A stretch of 64,000 bases of DNA, from assembly GCA_001939145.1 (NCBI GenBank), contig LSRX01000262.1, positions 39,764 through 103,763 of the forward strand, in the 5' to 3' direction. The notes below the pieces were generated by a model that did not search any database, had not been told where the DNA came from, and saw only the letters and a list, made by a program, of their open reading frames with translations. Shown here piece after piece: positions 1-12,200 of this stretch. Position 1 is the first letter of the stretch. Every line of letters starts with the position of its first letter. The DNA comes from Symbiodinium microadriaticum. Taxonomy: Eukaryota; Sar; Dinophyceae; Suessiales; Symbiodiniaceae. The translations under genes and the position numbers were made by a program.

Positions 1-161
1 GCCCCTTAAAATACTAAACCTCAAATTCTGAAACCCTAAACCCTACACTGCCCTAGACCTATCTTCATTATCACTACACCCTAAACCCTAAATCCTAAAC
101 CCCAAACCCTAAACCCTGCACCCTAAACCTTACCCCTATCAGATCATCACTTTGGCCGGGC

Positions 162-222
162 TTCCACTGCGTTCGTATGGCCGGTGGAGGCGATCAACTC
201 TGGTGCGAAGTAGTCCGGAGTC
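162..222 (-). CDS. PKG: PKG exon 37 (P+1 loop, APE)
   Basis: Reads TPDYFAPELIASTGHTNAVE, the substrate-binding P+1 loop and APE motif. Ends GAA|GC; the following 'WW' and the rest of the C-lobe lie left of the window. Confidence 0.95.
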
Positions 223-3200
223 CTTGGAGCAGGCAAGCCCAGAGAGCCCAATACCCCGTAATCAAGGAATATACCTTAAATCATAATATTAAGCCCCCCT
301 ATAATTACGGATTACGGAATATACCTTAAATCATAATAATATGAAGCCCCCCCTATAATTACGGATTACGGAATATACCTTAAATCATAATATGAAGCCC
401 ACCCTTAATTAAGGAATATACCTCAAATCATAATATTAAGCCCCCCCTATAATTAAGGAATATACCTTAAATCATAAAACTAAGGCCCCATAATTTCAGG
501 TATGTTCCTTAATTCTGGTGTATTGGGCTCTCTGGGTAGCGGCCTTGGGATCTACCGCGCAACTAGGAGTCTGGGGGTTTAGGGGGTTTAGGGTTGGGGG
601 TTTAGGGGGTTTGGGGTTTGGGGTTTGCAGGGTTTAGTTGGTTTAGGGGGTTTAGGATTTTAGGGCTTGGGGAGTTCAGGGTTTAGGGCTTAGGGGGTTT
701 AGTTTATGGTTGAGGGTTTAGGGAAAGTGCTACACTTATGATTCGCGCCCTTTTCGAGAACTCTGTGTCTCTGTGTTCACCTTCCAACTCCAACCCCTAA
801 ACCCAATTCCTAGGCCTTCCAAACCCCACAACCCTACACCTAAACCTGATAATCCTAAACCCTAAAACCCTAAAGACCCTGAGCCCCAAACCCTCAAATC
901 CGAATCCACCCGACAGCTTTAAACCCCGAAAGCCAAACCCCAAACCCTAAACCCTAAACCCTGAACCCTAAACCCTAAACCCTGAACCCTAAACCCTGAA
1001 CCCTAAACCCTAAACCCTGAACCCTCACCCTCCCACCTTCCGGGCGCATGAACGCATGGGCTGATGATCCCGAAGCCCAAGGTCCCAAAGCCGTAGAATC
1101 ATAAAAGTGACTACCCATATCCTAAGGCCCTAGGAGAACGGACCACTCCTATCAAATACCCTACCAATCATCTACTTCTCGCATACTAGCCTACGGTTGC
1201 TACTTTTACCCCCCCCCCACCTCAAACAATCCCGCAAACCCCTAAACCTCTAAACCCTGGTGGCGGGTCCACAAGGAACCTGCGCAAAGTATGGCCCCAC
1301 CAACAAACATGAGGTGCAGCACTTCGGTCACAGCTTTTAGTGTTGAGAAATGACGCCTTTCTGCTCCCCAGTGCTTCTGAAACAAGAACGTCCAGCCGTT
1401 TCTGCCAAGAAGGTCTAACCTTCTCGGAACGGGTTAGATCATGTAGACAGTGGACGTCATCATGGTTGGGCCGTGGATGCTCTCAATTCAGAACGGATTA
1501 GACCATGGACGTCATCATGGTTGGGGCATGGATGGTCTCTGCTCAGACCTGATTACACCATGGACTCATCGATGGCAGCATGGTTGGGCCACGGAGGCTC
1601 TCTTCTCAGAGCGGATTAGACCATGGACGTCATCATGGTTAGGGCCACGGATGCTCTCCTCTCAGAACGAATCAGACCTGACCATGGACGTCATCATGAT
1701 AAAAATGCGGGGACAAGGCAATGGCCGGAAGACAGGAATCAATAATATTTCCAAAAGATTCTGAACCAAGCAAAGCTGAAATGTGCAGAAAGTGTGGGTC
1801 CCTTGTGGCCCCGCCTAGCCCTATTTATAAACCCTAAACCCTAAACCCCTAAACCCTGAACCCAAACCCTAGACGAGACCCCCAGAAACCTCGCAGCCCT
1901 AGCGGCCCGCAGCTCGTGAATGTCTTGCCGATCACAAACCTGCGAGCCAGGGGGAGTTTCGTGGCCTTTGGCTTAGCTGCCTTTACCTTAAATAAAAGAG
2001 GCCTTAATATTATGATTTAAGGTTTCTTCCTTATAATTAAGGGGTATTGGGCTCTCTGGGTTCTTGAAGTACAGGGAACCCGGAAGGTTGGAACGTAGGT
2101 TTAGGAGGATTCGTACTGGGATCCCTAATGCTTTACCTTAAGGGCATGAGGACATTAATGCTCCAACTTTCTGGCTTCTACTGTAAGGCGTTCAAGTCTT
2201 CTTAACCTGGCTGAAGACACCTGAATGCTTGCGAAAAGGTGTAGATAGGTCTTGGGGAAGTATTATACCAAAATTATCTTGGAATTCCGTGCTCAGAGAC
2301 GTCAAGCATCCCTTCATCCAAGGTGTCAGTGCTCGGATCTGGGACTCAGGATGAACAGCCATACACCGACGAAGCCGAGGAAGATGGCATGGGTGGCAGG
2401 GGGAGCTGCTCTTCGTATCATGGACGTCACGAAATATAGGACCGAGAGACGAGAGCCCTAAACCGTACAAGACCTGCAGCCGCCGCCAAGTCCCAAAACC
2501 GAAAAGAGGCCAGGGTTTATTGTTGTCCCAACCCAAACCTTTCAAAACGAACACTCCCATCATCCTGTTCAGGAGTGTTTGCAAGACCCGAGCCTAAACC
2601 CCCGGAACGGCCCTAACCCCTAAACCCAAAATCCTCCCCCTCGAAACACATGGGTCGTTTTCTGAATTAGCGTTCCCTTTTAGGTCCCCAAACTAGTACG
2701 GCACCCTTATTAATTAAAAGGGCCCTAAAAGGGACCCTAATTCAAAGAACCACCCAACAGCATACACCAAACCCCAACCCTGAGAGAGGGCCCGGGCTTT
2801 GCCAAACCCATGTCAGTGAGCTTGATGTGTCCCGACTCTGTGAGCAGCAAGTTCTCGGGCTTCAGGTCCTGGAGATTCCGGGTTAGGGGTTACCAGGGGT
2901 TTGCGGGTTTAGGGTTTAGGGATTTAGGGGTGAAGGGTTTAGGGTTTAGCGTTTTGGGGATTTGGGGTTTAGGGGTGTCAATAAGTAGACTCCGCTCTGC
3001 ATATTCCTGTGCAATTCTACCAGGGAGCTCTGCGCAATCTTCTTTGTAAGGGCAAACCTCGGGGAGTTCTGGCTTGATGGGTATTTTGAGGCTTTGCGGG
3101 AGTCATTTAGGGTGTTAGGGCTTGAAGAACTAAGGGCTTTGATGGTTGAGGGCGTTTACGGTGCAGCGCTCTTCGGGTGTCTACGATTGGCAGGTGGTGG

Positions 3201-6200
3201 GTTTGATGCAGATCACCCAAAACGGGGTTTAGGGTTTCGGGGGGGTCCGGGGTTTAGGGATCTGGGGTTTTTGGGGGGTCAGGGGTGAGCTTCGAGCTTA
3301 GGGGTTTAGGTGCTTGTCTTCAGTCCTCTGTGTAAATGATACGAGCCATGGTGAAATAGAATCTAGGTAGGCTTTGAGAGGTGACCGCCTCCACAGCCCT
3401 AAACCCTTGGATTTTTCAGGTGGCGGTGTTCCACCTTGGGGCGTCTTGCAGAGGATCTATTTGTCGGTCACTAGCGCTACGAGGTGGGGAATACAGAGGC
3501 CTGATCAATTCACAATATGATGCTCCGTTACATAGCCCGTACATTACTCTGCTATGTCTCAGACACTTAACCATAATTCAGGACCTTCAGCTAAACTCGT
3601 TCTGTGGCTTGTTTAGCAAAGAACCCTTGCAGAACCCTTCGTAGGACTCCGTTAGGTTTTAGAAGGTGTCGCAGCTCCAGCAAGCTCAGAGCTTTGACGG
3701 CTGCAAAAGATCCACTAGGGCGTCGTGGGTTTCATATCCCCAAAAACCCCTAAACCCTAAACCTCAACCAAGAAAGATTGTCAAATCTCCAGATCCTCAC
3801 CGTCTTGCTCTAAAGATGGAGGCTATGGGACGAGACCCTGAATCGCTTGACCCTAAACCCTCCAGCCTAAACCCCCAAACCCTCAACCTCACGCCCTCAA
3901 CCCTACACCCTGAACCCTAATTCCGAATTCATTTTCGTTTTAGGGGGTAGTATGCCGTTTGCGCGAAACTAAACCTTCCAGCTTCACCTCTTCAGGCTGC
4001 TATGTTATGACTCTGCGTTGGTGATGGGAGTGCGACGGGGTGTCAGGATGTCGGCTCTCTGAATCTGGACTGGAGGAATCCGAAACTTGCGCATTTCTGA
4101 GAATGAGGGACCCCCCGTGACATGGAACCCTACTAAGACACGTGGATTTCAGACAAAAATCCGACATGACACTGCAGTGGAATCTTCCTTACTCGGGTTG
4201 AGATTTAGGGTTCAGGGGGTTCCGTTGGAGTCGCTGTGAAGCCCCTTACAGTCAGATTACTAGGCTGCAAGGATCTAAACCAACTTTCGGCGGGGGTTTG
4301 CTGAACGTGTCGACTAGCCCTGCATTTCTGGGTGCTGGGTTCTACTGGCATGGAGAATATAGGCAAAGCCCCAAACCCTGAAGCCCCAATAAATTCGGGT
4401 TCAAAGGGTTGGGAGCGGGTCCCGGTAGATGATGCGACGCTCATGAAGGTGCTCGAAGGCAAAGACTACGCCCGACGTGTAGTACCTCTCCAGGTTCAGT
4501 TACCCAGGGCTCTGGGTTCAGAGTTAGGACCCCTAGAGAACCTACCTTTTTTAGGGCTCCTTATATTCTGGTATCCTGGTAAAATCCTTCAGGTAGGGTT
4601 CCAGGATTTTGCGGAGTATCGGAAACTCAAGGATTTGCATGGCTACTGCTTTCTACAGCCCCGACGCCTTTCTGGAGTTCAGGGCTTGGGAGCTAAGGGT
4701 GCTTGCCTGATTTAAGAACTAGGCCCGATGGCCAAATCCTAAATCCTTGTCCCCCAGCGTTACCTCTGAACCGAAACCGACTTATATGAAGCCCAAGTTC
4801 CAGATCCCCATCCCCCATCTCTTGCCATTCCTAAACCCTAAATACCTTTGAAACCATCGAGGGCCTCATCATCCGAACAAGGTATTTGGGCCGATCATGG
4901 TATCTCTGTATCTGTTTGGGGTTTAGGGTTCAGGGGAGCTATATCTAGGTCCGTATCTTCATGAATCTACACCCATACCCTTACCTATGCCTGAATCTAG
5001 TAGATACACACGTACACATAGCTTCAGCTATACAATTGTACAGGAGAGCAGCCGCCAAGCTGCTGAAGTCAAGATCGCCCACGGACTGGAGCACGGCCGC
5101 CCCGGCTTGAATGGAGCCGGCCGCTTCGCTGAGCCCGAAGCTGGGGCGCCGCAACAAATGGTGGTTCTCGGCCGTCAAGGCCTTTTTCAGGTGCTTGGGT
5201 CCAAGGAAGGTGAGATCATCCAGATGTCGCTTGGCTTCTTTGACAAAGGCAGAGCCGTCAGTGTCGCTGAATGTCTTCAGGACCGACTTCGTGAACTGAT
5301 AGTGAGACAGGATGCGTCCAGTGCGATCCGTGCTACCTGTCCACTCCTCGGGGTCGCCCTCTTCCGACGCCCCCTTCCACTTGCCTTTGCCACCTTTCTT
5401 CATACAGGGACTATACGACTATACGAGGGTTTAGGGCTTCTGAGGGTAAAGAGTTTCGCATTCAGGGCTTAGTCCTCTTGGGTGTCACAGCTTTGGGTTT
5501 ACAGTTTAAGGGTTTAGGCCCAAACATCCTTGCCCCACCATCCAAACAACCTACCGTTTTCTAGACGTTTATAAGGAGATCAGAATGAGGAACCCTAAAA
5601 AAGGTAGCTTCTTTACCTTAAGGACCAAATGACCCTGAAAAGCAGGGGCCCTATACCCTTATACTATGAATCCCTATATGGTATATGAACCTTAAACCCT
5701 TTTGGGTGTTCTTCTCGTCCTTAAGGTAGGGTCTAGGTGTGGTTTAGGAACGCTCAGCATTAAGGGCTTCAGGGTTTAGGCGCCGGGGCTCGAAACCCGG
5801 AGCCTGTCCAAGAGCTGTCTTAGGAACCCTATGGGTTGAGGGTTTAAGGGTCTAGGGCTTGGGGTTTAGGCTTTAGGGTTTCGGGCCTAAGTTTAGGGTT
5901 TAGGGTCTAGGGCTTGGGTTTAGGCTTTAGGGTTTAGGGCCTAAGTTTAGGGTTTAGGGTTTAGGGGCTAAGTTTAGGGTTTAGGGTTTAGGGGCTGAGG
6001 TTTAGGGTTTAGGGTTTCGGGGTGAGGGGTTTCTTGCTTGGGGTTGTTATGGGAGGCCTCAAAAGGTGGGTGTCCCCAATACAGTACGGGACCCATATAA
6101 AAAGGACCCCAAGAGACCCTACTTCAGAAAAACTACCCACATGAATCTGAAACCTGGTACCTCGAACCCTAAACCCCTACTTGGAGGCTCATGGGCAGTT

Positions 6201-9200
6201 ATAAGTGGGGTTCTAAGTCCCCTAATATGGGTTATAACTGCAGTTACCCTACTTAGCACCCTACTTATAACTACGCCAAGTAAACCCTAAACGCTAAGCC
6301 CTAGACCCTATGAATTCTTCAGCGTCTGTCGTTTGGGGCCCAGGCTTCGCATGCTTCTCGCTGCCATGGAAACCTCTCCTGGGGACTCGCAGGGTCAGTT
6401 CTTGGGGCCTTCGGGATTAGGGTTTTGGGGGTTTGGGGGTTTGGGGGTTAAGGTTCGGGGTTCAGGATTTAGGGTTTAGGGTTTAGAGTTTTGGGGGTCT
6501 AGGGGTGTAGGGTTAATGGGTGTAAAGTTTAGGGTTTAGGGCTTTAGGGTTTAGGGCTCCCTGTCTTTATTTTGGGGATTTGCAGTTTGCTTGAGGCAGT
6601 CGGATGCAGAAAACAGTACTCGCAAAACGAAATCATGCTGGCAGCCGCTTCGAAAATCATAGGCAACAAAAGGCATGAGCCTTGCTGAACATCAACTGTT
6701 GCAACAACACGCACGACGACGCGATACCCATGCGGTGGCCCTGGGGCCTACAACTTGACCTGTTGACCTGATAGCAATTTCCGCTTCAGCTTCGTTGCTG
6801 CCGGCTTGCGGCTTTCGGGGTCACTAGAATTAAGCTGATGCTACATAGTCGTGAAGCCAACCACTAGAACTTAAACTCCGTAGCCTAGAAAAGTCTTAAA
6901 CAGCTAGGCGGCAGTCCCAATCCCCTCAAGCATATCAACTCCAAAGCCTGAGATTTGAAAATGCTTCACTCTTTGGTACACTCCGTGAGCCCATGGATAG
7001 ACCAAGAACTGCGCACCCTGAACACCGCACGCACCTTTCGTGCATGGGGAACCCTGGGCTCAGTGATGGGCTCAGGTCCTGTGGTAGGTGGCATAGAGGC
7101 CTTAGCATGACTAGCCTTCTTGAACCCTAAACCCTAAATCCTAATTGTCTTAATCCCCCTACCCCCTACACCCTAAACCCTACACCCTAAGCCCCAAACC
7201 CAAAACCCGGCCTGTTGTAGGTGGCATAGAGCTCGCCGCCCAAGCAAGGCTCCAGGAGGAAGTACAAAGTCTGCGTTCCATTGTAGGTCTCCTGTCGGTC
7301 GAGCGCTTCGACGCTTAGCGTTTCTAGGGGTACCTGAGTTCCTATATAGTTGAAGGTAGGGTTTCTATATCAGGACTGCCTTTTTGTAGGGTTTAGGGTT
7401 AAGACTATTAGGGATCATTATCTGAGTCCTTATTACGGTTTGGGAAAGTATGCCCCGTACCAGTACTTAGGACTCGAGTCTTTGGCGCATGAAGTTTGCG
7501 TTCCATGGCAGGACTCCAACCGGTTTAAGGCTTCGAGGGTTCACGGATTCATTTCTTTTCAGTGCGAAGTCTACATTCCACTGTAGCTCTCCTGGCTTTT
7601 GAGGGTTAGGAGCCTGCGAAGGAGAAGTTAAAACACCTGATTAATGAATTACCTGGCCCAAATGCTATACCAAGTCCGTTCGGATTTTCATCAGCGACAT
7701 CTGCCTTACTGTGGCCGGGCTCACAGAGGGAATCTTTCGTGCTGCTTCAGGTCTGCGCGGAGAGTTCCTGGTTTGCGGGAAGCGGGGCAAACTGTCAGGT
7801 AATGAGGCTTTGTGGGAAGCTGAACTACCTGCAAGGACCTCCGTTTGTGTATGAGTTGCGTCTGCTGAACATCCCAGCAGTTCGAGATAAATAAGGAGCA
7901 GTCCGGTCCAACACCCCAACGACCCAACAGACTGCGGGCGCAGACTTCAAGCCAACCACGGAAAACCCTAAGCCGAAACTCCAAACCGAAACCCCTAAAC
8001 CCTAAACCCTAAACCCCAAATAAACCGAAACCCTAAACCGAGGTTTTGGCCTGTGAACTCGGAGCCCCGGAACTCAAACGCAACTGGCTGAGCGGGACAG
8101 TCGGTCCCAAAGCTTGGTAATGAAGGACGAGTTCGTCATCATCAGGATGTTTTTCCTTGGGGGTTTATAGGGTTTAGGGATGCTTTTTCCTCAGTTTTAG
8201 TGTGTAGGGTTTGGTTTTAGGTTACCCAAAGAGCCCCATACAAGAAACGAAGGAACACTACGGTACCCTGGACTATAGAGGATTGCAGAGCACCAGGTAA
8301 GGCTTATTTCTGGACAAGCCGTGTCATGCTGCCATCTCTGCTCTTCGGGATACGTAATACTTAGAACAAGGTGTAGGGGGACATTCTGGTCTGGCTACCC
8401 AGGGACGGTGCTGGGATATTGTTTTTGGTACTTGGTTTTTGCGAGCTCTACATTCAGGGGCCTATCCTGCTTCTCGATGTCATGTTGTTAGGGTTTAGGA
8501 TTTAGGGTATATTTTTTGGGCTTAGACGACTGAGCAAGCACGTGACCGGTAGAGTGACCATGAGCTTCGATGTTTCTGTCCCTACGGCTCCATGTCCCTA
8601 TATAGTATATACTTGGCCTTTAAAGTACCTATATAGCGACACCGTTACTCAGGCCTATAAGTTTACACCATCTAACAACCTTGAGCTTTAGGGTATTGGC
8701 TTCAAAGCAGCCAGGACAAGCATACGTAGAATAATTAGTTTCTTTTGTTGGGCCTCGGGTCTCAGATACACTAGAGCAGCACAAGTGATTGTAGGCCTAG
8801 GTGAATGGGTTTAGGGTTTAGGGTGTGGGGGAATACTTGAGGCCCTCTGGGGCTCCGAAAGTGCTTGTGGAGGTTGCTGAAGGGAATCAGGGTCTAGGGC
8901 TCCCTACCTAGAGGGTCACACCCTACCCTTTTTTACGGTACCTTGTGTGACCCTATAGGTAGGGTAGATGGGAGTTTATTATTGGAATCAGGAATGGAAG
9001 CCCAAGGACGAAGGGAACTTCGAGGAATCCCTTCACCAATCCTTCAGACCCCTCAACCCCTGGACCCGAACCCAAATGCTGCGGAACGCTGAAATTCTCA
9101 TGCTAAAGCCCGGAACCCTAAAGCTTCGTGAACAAACCCTGCATGAAATAGAATGCTGCCTTTGTAAGCCCTGAAAACTATGGAAGCTTCCACAAGCTTG

Positions 9201-12200
9201 GACGCCCTTTGGGCCGAACTGTCAGAATCCGGATCTGATAGGCTTGTTGGGTTTAGGGTTTAGGGCTTCGGCTTACGGCTTCGAGGTGTAGAGTTTAGAA
9301 GTTAGGAGTTCGATGTGGGGGTACAAATGCCTACGGGCTGGGGGCTACGCCTTTACCACATGAAAAACCTAAAACTTCAACCCTCACCTCCCACTTCTCG
9401 ACCGGAACGCATAGCAGTCTGCTAGGAGAATTTGGAAGGAGTGATAAGATCCTTACTACAAGGAACCCAGGTTAAGGTAACTTCAAGAAATCCTCATCTT
9501 CTGGGGCTGGTTGTCACTGAATATGCCGTAAGCACCTGCACTTTCTCACACCCTCCAATGGGTGAGCTTTAAAAGATGCGCGGGGGAGTGTGAGGCGCCC
9601 TGTAGCCTAAACCCTTTAAACTCTCAACCCCAACTCCTACATACAAGGCACAGGATCCTGGCTCACAAGTTGCTTCTATAGAGTGCCCTTAGGCTTTTGC
9701 GCCGGGGAGGGTTTATACCGCCGAAAGGGTTAGAACAGGGCTGGAGAGGAGGGTAGACAGACCATGCAGCCGTGTGTATCGATATTAAATACAGATGCGG
9801 ATGCAGATATAGATATGGATACAAATATCAGTTTTCAATAACGTGTGGATGCAGCGATGACCGACGACAGACGCTCCTAGCGTCTAGGCGCCGATATTAA
9901 AGCCAAGCTTCTCGTTCATGACGCTGTCTTGCATGCCGGTCTTGACGATGTAGCCCTGTTGGATTCTCACATTCACCCTGACACCCTGAACCCGAAACCT
10001 TAAAATCTAAACCCGAAACATCCCGAAACACTAAAACCTAAACCCGAAGCCCTAAAATCTAAAGCCGAAGCACTCAAACTTAAACCCGAAACCCCACACT
10101 CTGGAGGAACTAGATGATAAGTCCCTGACACAAAATCATATGTTTAGGGCCTTGGCCCCGAGACGTTGGGTCTGATATGGCTGGCGGGAAAATCCCTTGG
10201 GGTTTAGGGTTTTAGGAATTGCGTGAGGGTTGGTTGTCGATATTGCCTTGGCTGCTCACCTCACATAGCTGGTAGATATAGTTCGTGGCTGCCGATAGTT
10301 GAGGTAGTAGTTGACAACTGCACTCTCCACCTATTCCCCTTGCAGGCACACGAAATGGGACTTATTTTCGCGGGCAGTCGTAGATCTGTGCGGCGAGATG
10401 GCTCGAACTCTTGGATCAGAAGCCTACAGCTGAGTCGTAAGCTATTGGATTATGGCAGTTTCTTGAGCAGCACTTGAAAGGCATGTGCAGTCTGCAGAGC
10501 AGGAATGCCAACGGATTGGTGGTAGCAGCCTGGTAGCACAGTCTGCTATGCAGGCCTGTGGTACCTTGGATCATAGCTCACTCTCATAGCGCTTATCGTG
10601 ACACCAAAGAATTGAACGAGGCATCGAGGTCCGTTCGCAGGAATAATATCGGGGACTGGGACCCCACCAAACCCTAAATCGGACGGAAGTATGGTCGCGG
10701 AGTCAAGAACCCTGCCTACCTTCGAATACAGATTCAGAGTGTGAGTTTAGGCAACAACATGCAGCATGCAAACCCACACCAATAAAACCATGAGGCTTAA
10801 TACACCCTAAAGCCTGTAGCGCAGCCTACTAAACCCCCAACCTGTGCCAACTGGAAGCCTAATAAGGCTGGCCTAAACCTTCAACCCGTTAACTACGGTT
10901 CAGGGGGTTACCGCTTGGAGTCGAGGGTTATTGGGTGAAACTGCAACTCTATGTAGCTGAACGACTGGCAAACATCATCATGTAATGTAACACCTAAACC
11001 CCACTCCTAAACACCAACCAACCCCTGAACCCCCAAAGCCCCCAGCCCTAGATTGCTAGACGCCTCCGCCCTGAGCCGTAACATGGGGCCCTGGTAGTTT
11101 TTATATTCGTACAAACTTTTATACCAAGTCAACTACACGGATGAATTTCCACTCCCCTCTCCTGCCCTGGCCCCTGCCGCCCTGCCCACCGCCCGGCCCT
11201 ACTTTCTGGGAGCCGCTACAGAAAGGCGCGATTTCAGGGTTTAGGGCTTATAAGGGCTTGAGGGTTGGCTTGGCCGGCTTGCACGGCGGGGTGGAGAGAG
11301 AGAAGGAAAACTACGGACAGGCCTTCACCACTCCTCGCCATGTATTCCACGGCAAACCCTAAACCCTGAACCCCAAAACCCTAAATCCCTAAAGCCCAAA
11401 CCCCAAACCCCATACCCTAAACCCCAAACCCTCAACCAAACCACCCAAAACCCAAAAGCCCCTAAACCTCGGAAACATCTGAGCTGGCTGAGGCCTTGCT
11501 GAGGCCTTTCAGGGCGTAGGTCTCCGAGGTTGCCTTTCAACGGCTCCGATCCTAACCCCGAAACCCTAAACCTTAAACCCTAAACCCTAAACCCCGAACC
11601 CTGAACCCTGAACCCCGAAACCCTAAACCCTAAACCTTAAACCCTAAACCTTAAACCCTAAACCTTAAACCCTAAACCCTAAAACCCGGACCCTGAAGCC
11701 CGGCCAAACCATGGGCATTTAGGGTCTAATAGAGTGTAGATGGAGGGTCTAGGGAAGGGCTAAATGTGCAGTAGCCTCCCTTTTCTCCGCAAGAAGACTC
11801 ACTCAAGCTGAGCTTGGAGTGGGATTAAGGGTTTAGGGTGTAGGTTTGAGAGGGATCAGGTTTTACTATGGAGGTCTGAACGACAAAAAGTATGAATATC
11901 CCCAATTCGAGGGCACAAAAGCCGACAACCCTATTCTAACCGTTCGGTGTTGTGTTATTGAGGCCGGTGGACTCCGCCGGTTCCAAAAGCCTTGGGTACG
12001 GGAGCTTGGGCTCCTGCAGCCCTTCTTGTGATGGCTTCGGCTGCGCTTAGCAAGTAGCCTTGCTTGTTGGTGCCTTTAAGGTACTGAGATGCTTTCTGCT
12101 TTTGAGGAGGGGTAGGGGATGGGTGCCTCTTTAGAGGATCTTTTTGAGACCGAGGAAGCCCGGGGGTGTAGTGCAGGGCTCTGAATAATTAGACTAGGCC

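Noticed and set aside
1-1030. Chromosome end, because of CCCTAAA repeats at the left edge
   Set aside because: Repeats are degenerate, in both orientations, spread over the whole window, and a PKG exon lies at 162-222 among them.
4987-5472. 161-codon plus-strand ORF
   Set aside because: Shadow of the minus-strand GC3-rich frame at 5045-5403, which has the better codon bias and charged composition.
12000-12060. Minus-strand KQGYLLSAAEAITRR as PKG helix C exon
   Set aside because: It lies on the wrong side of the lysine exon; the true GYIVKTG exon is at 9.9 kb.
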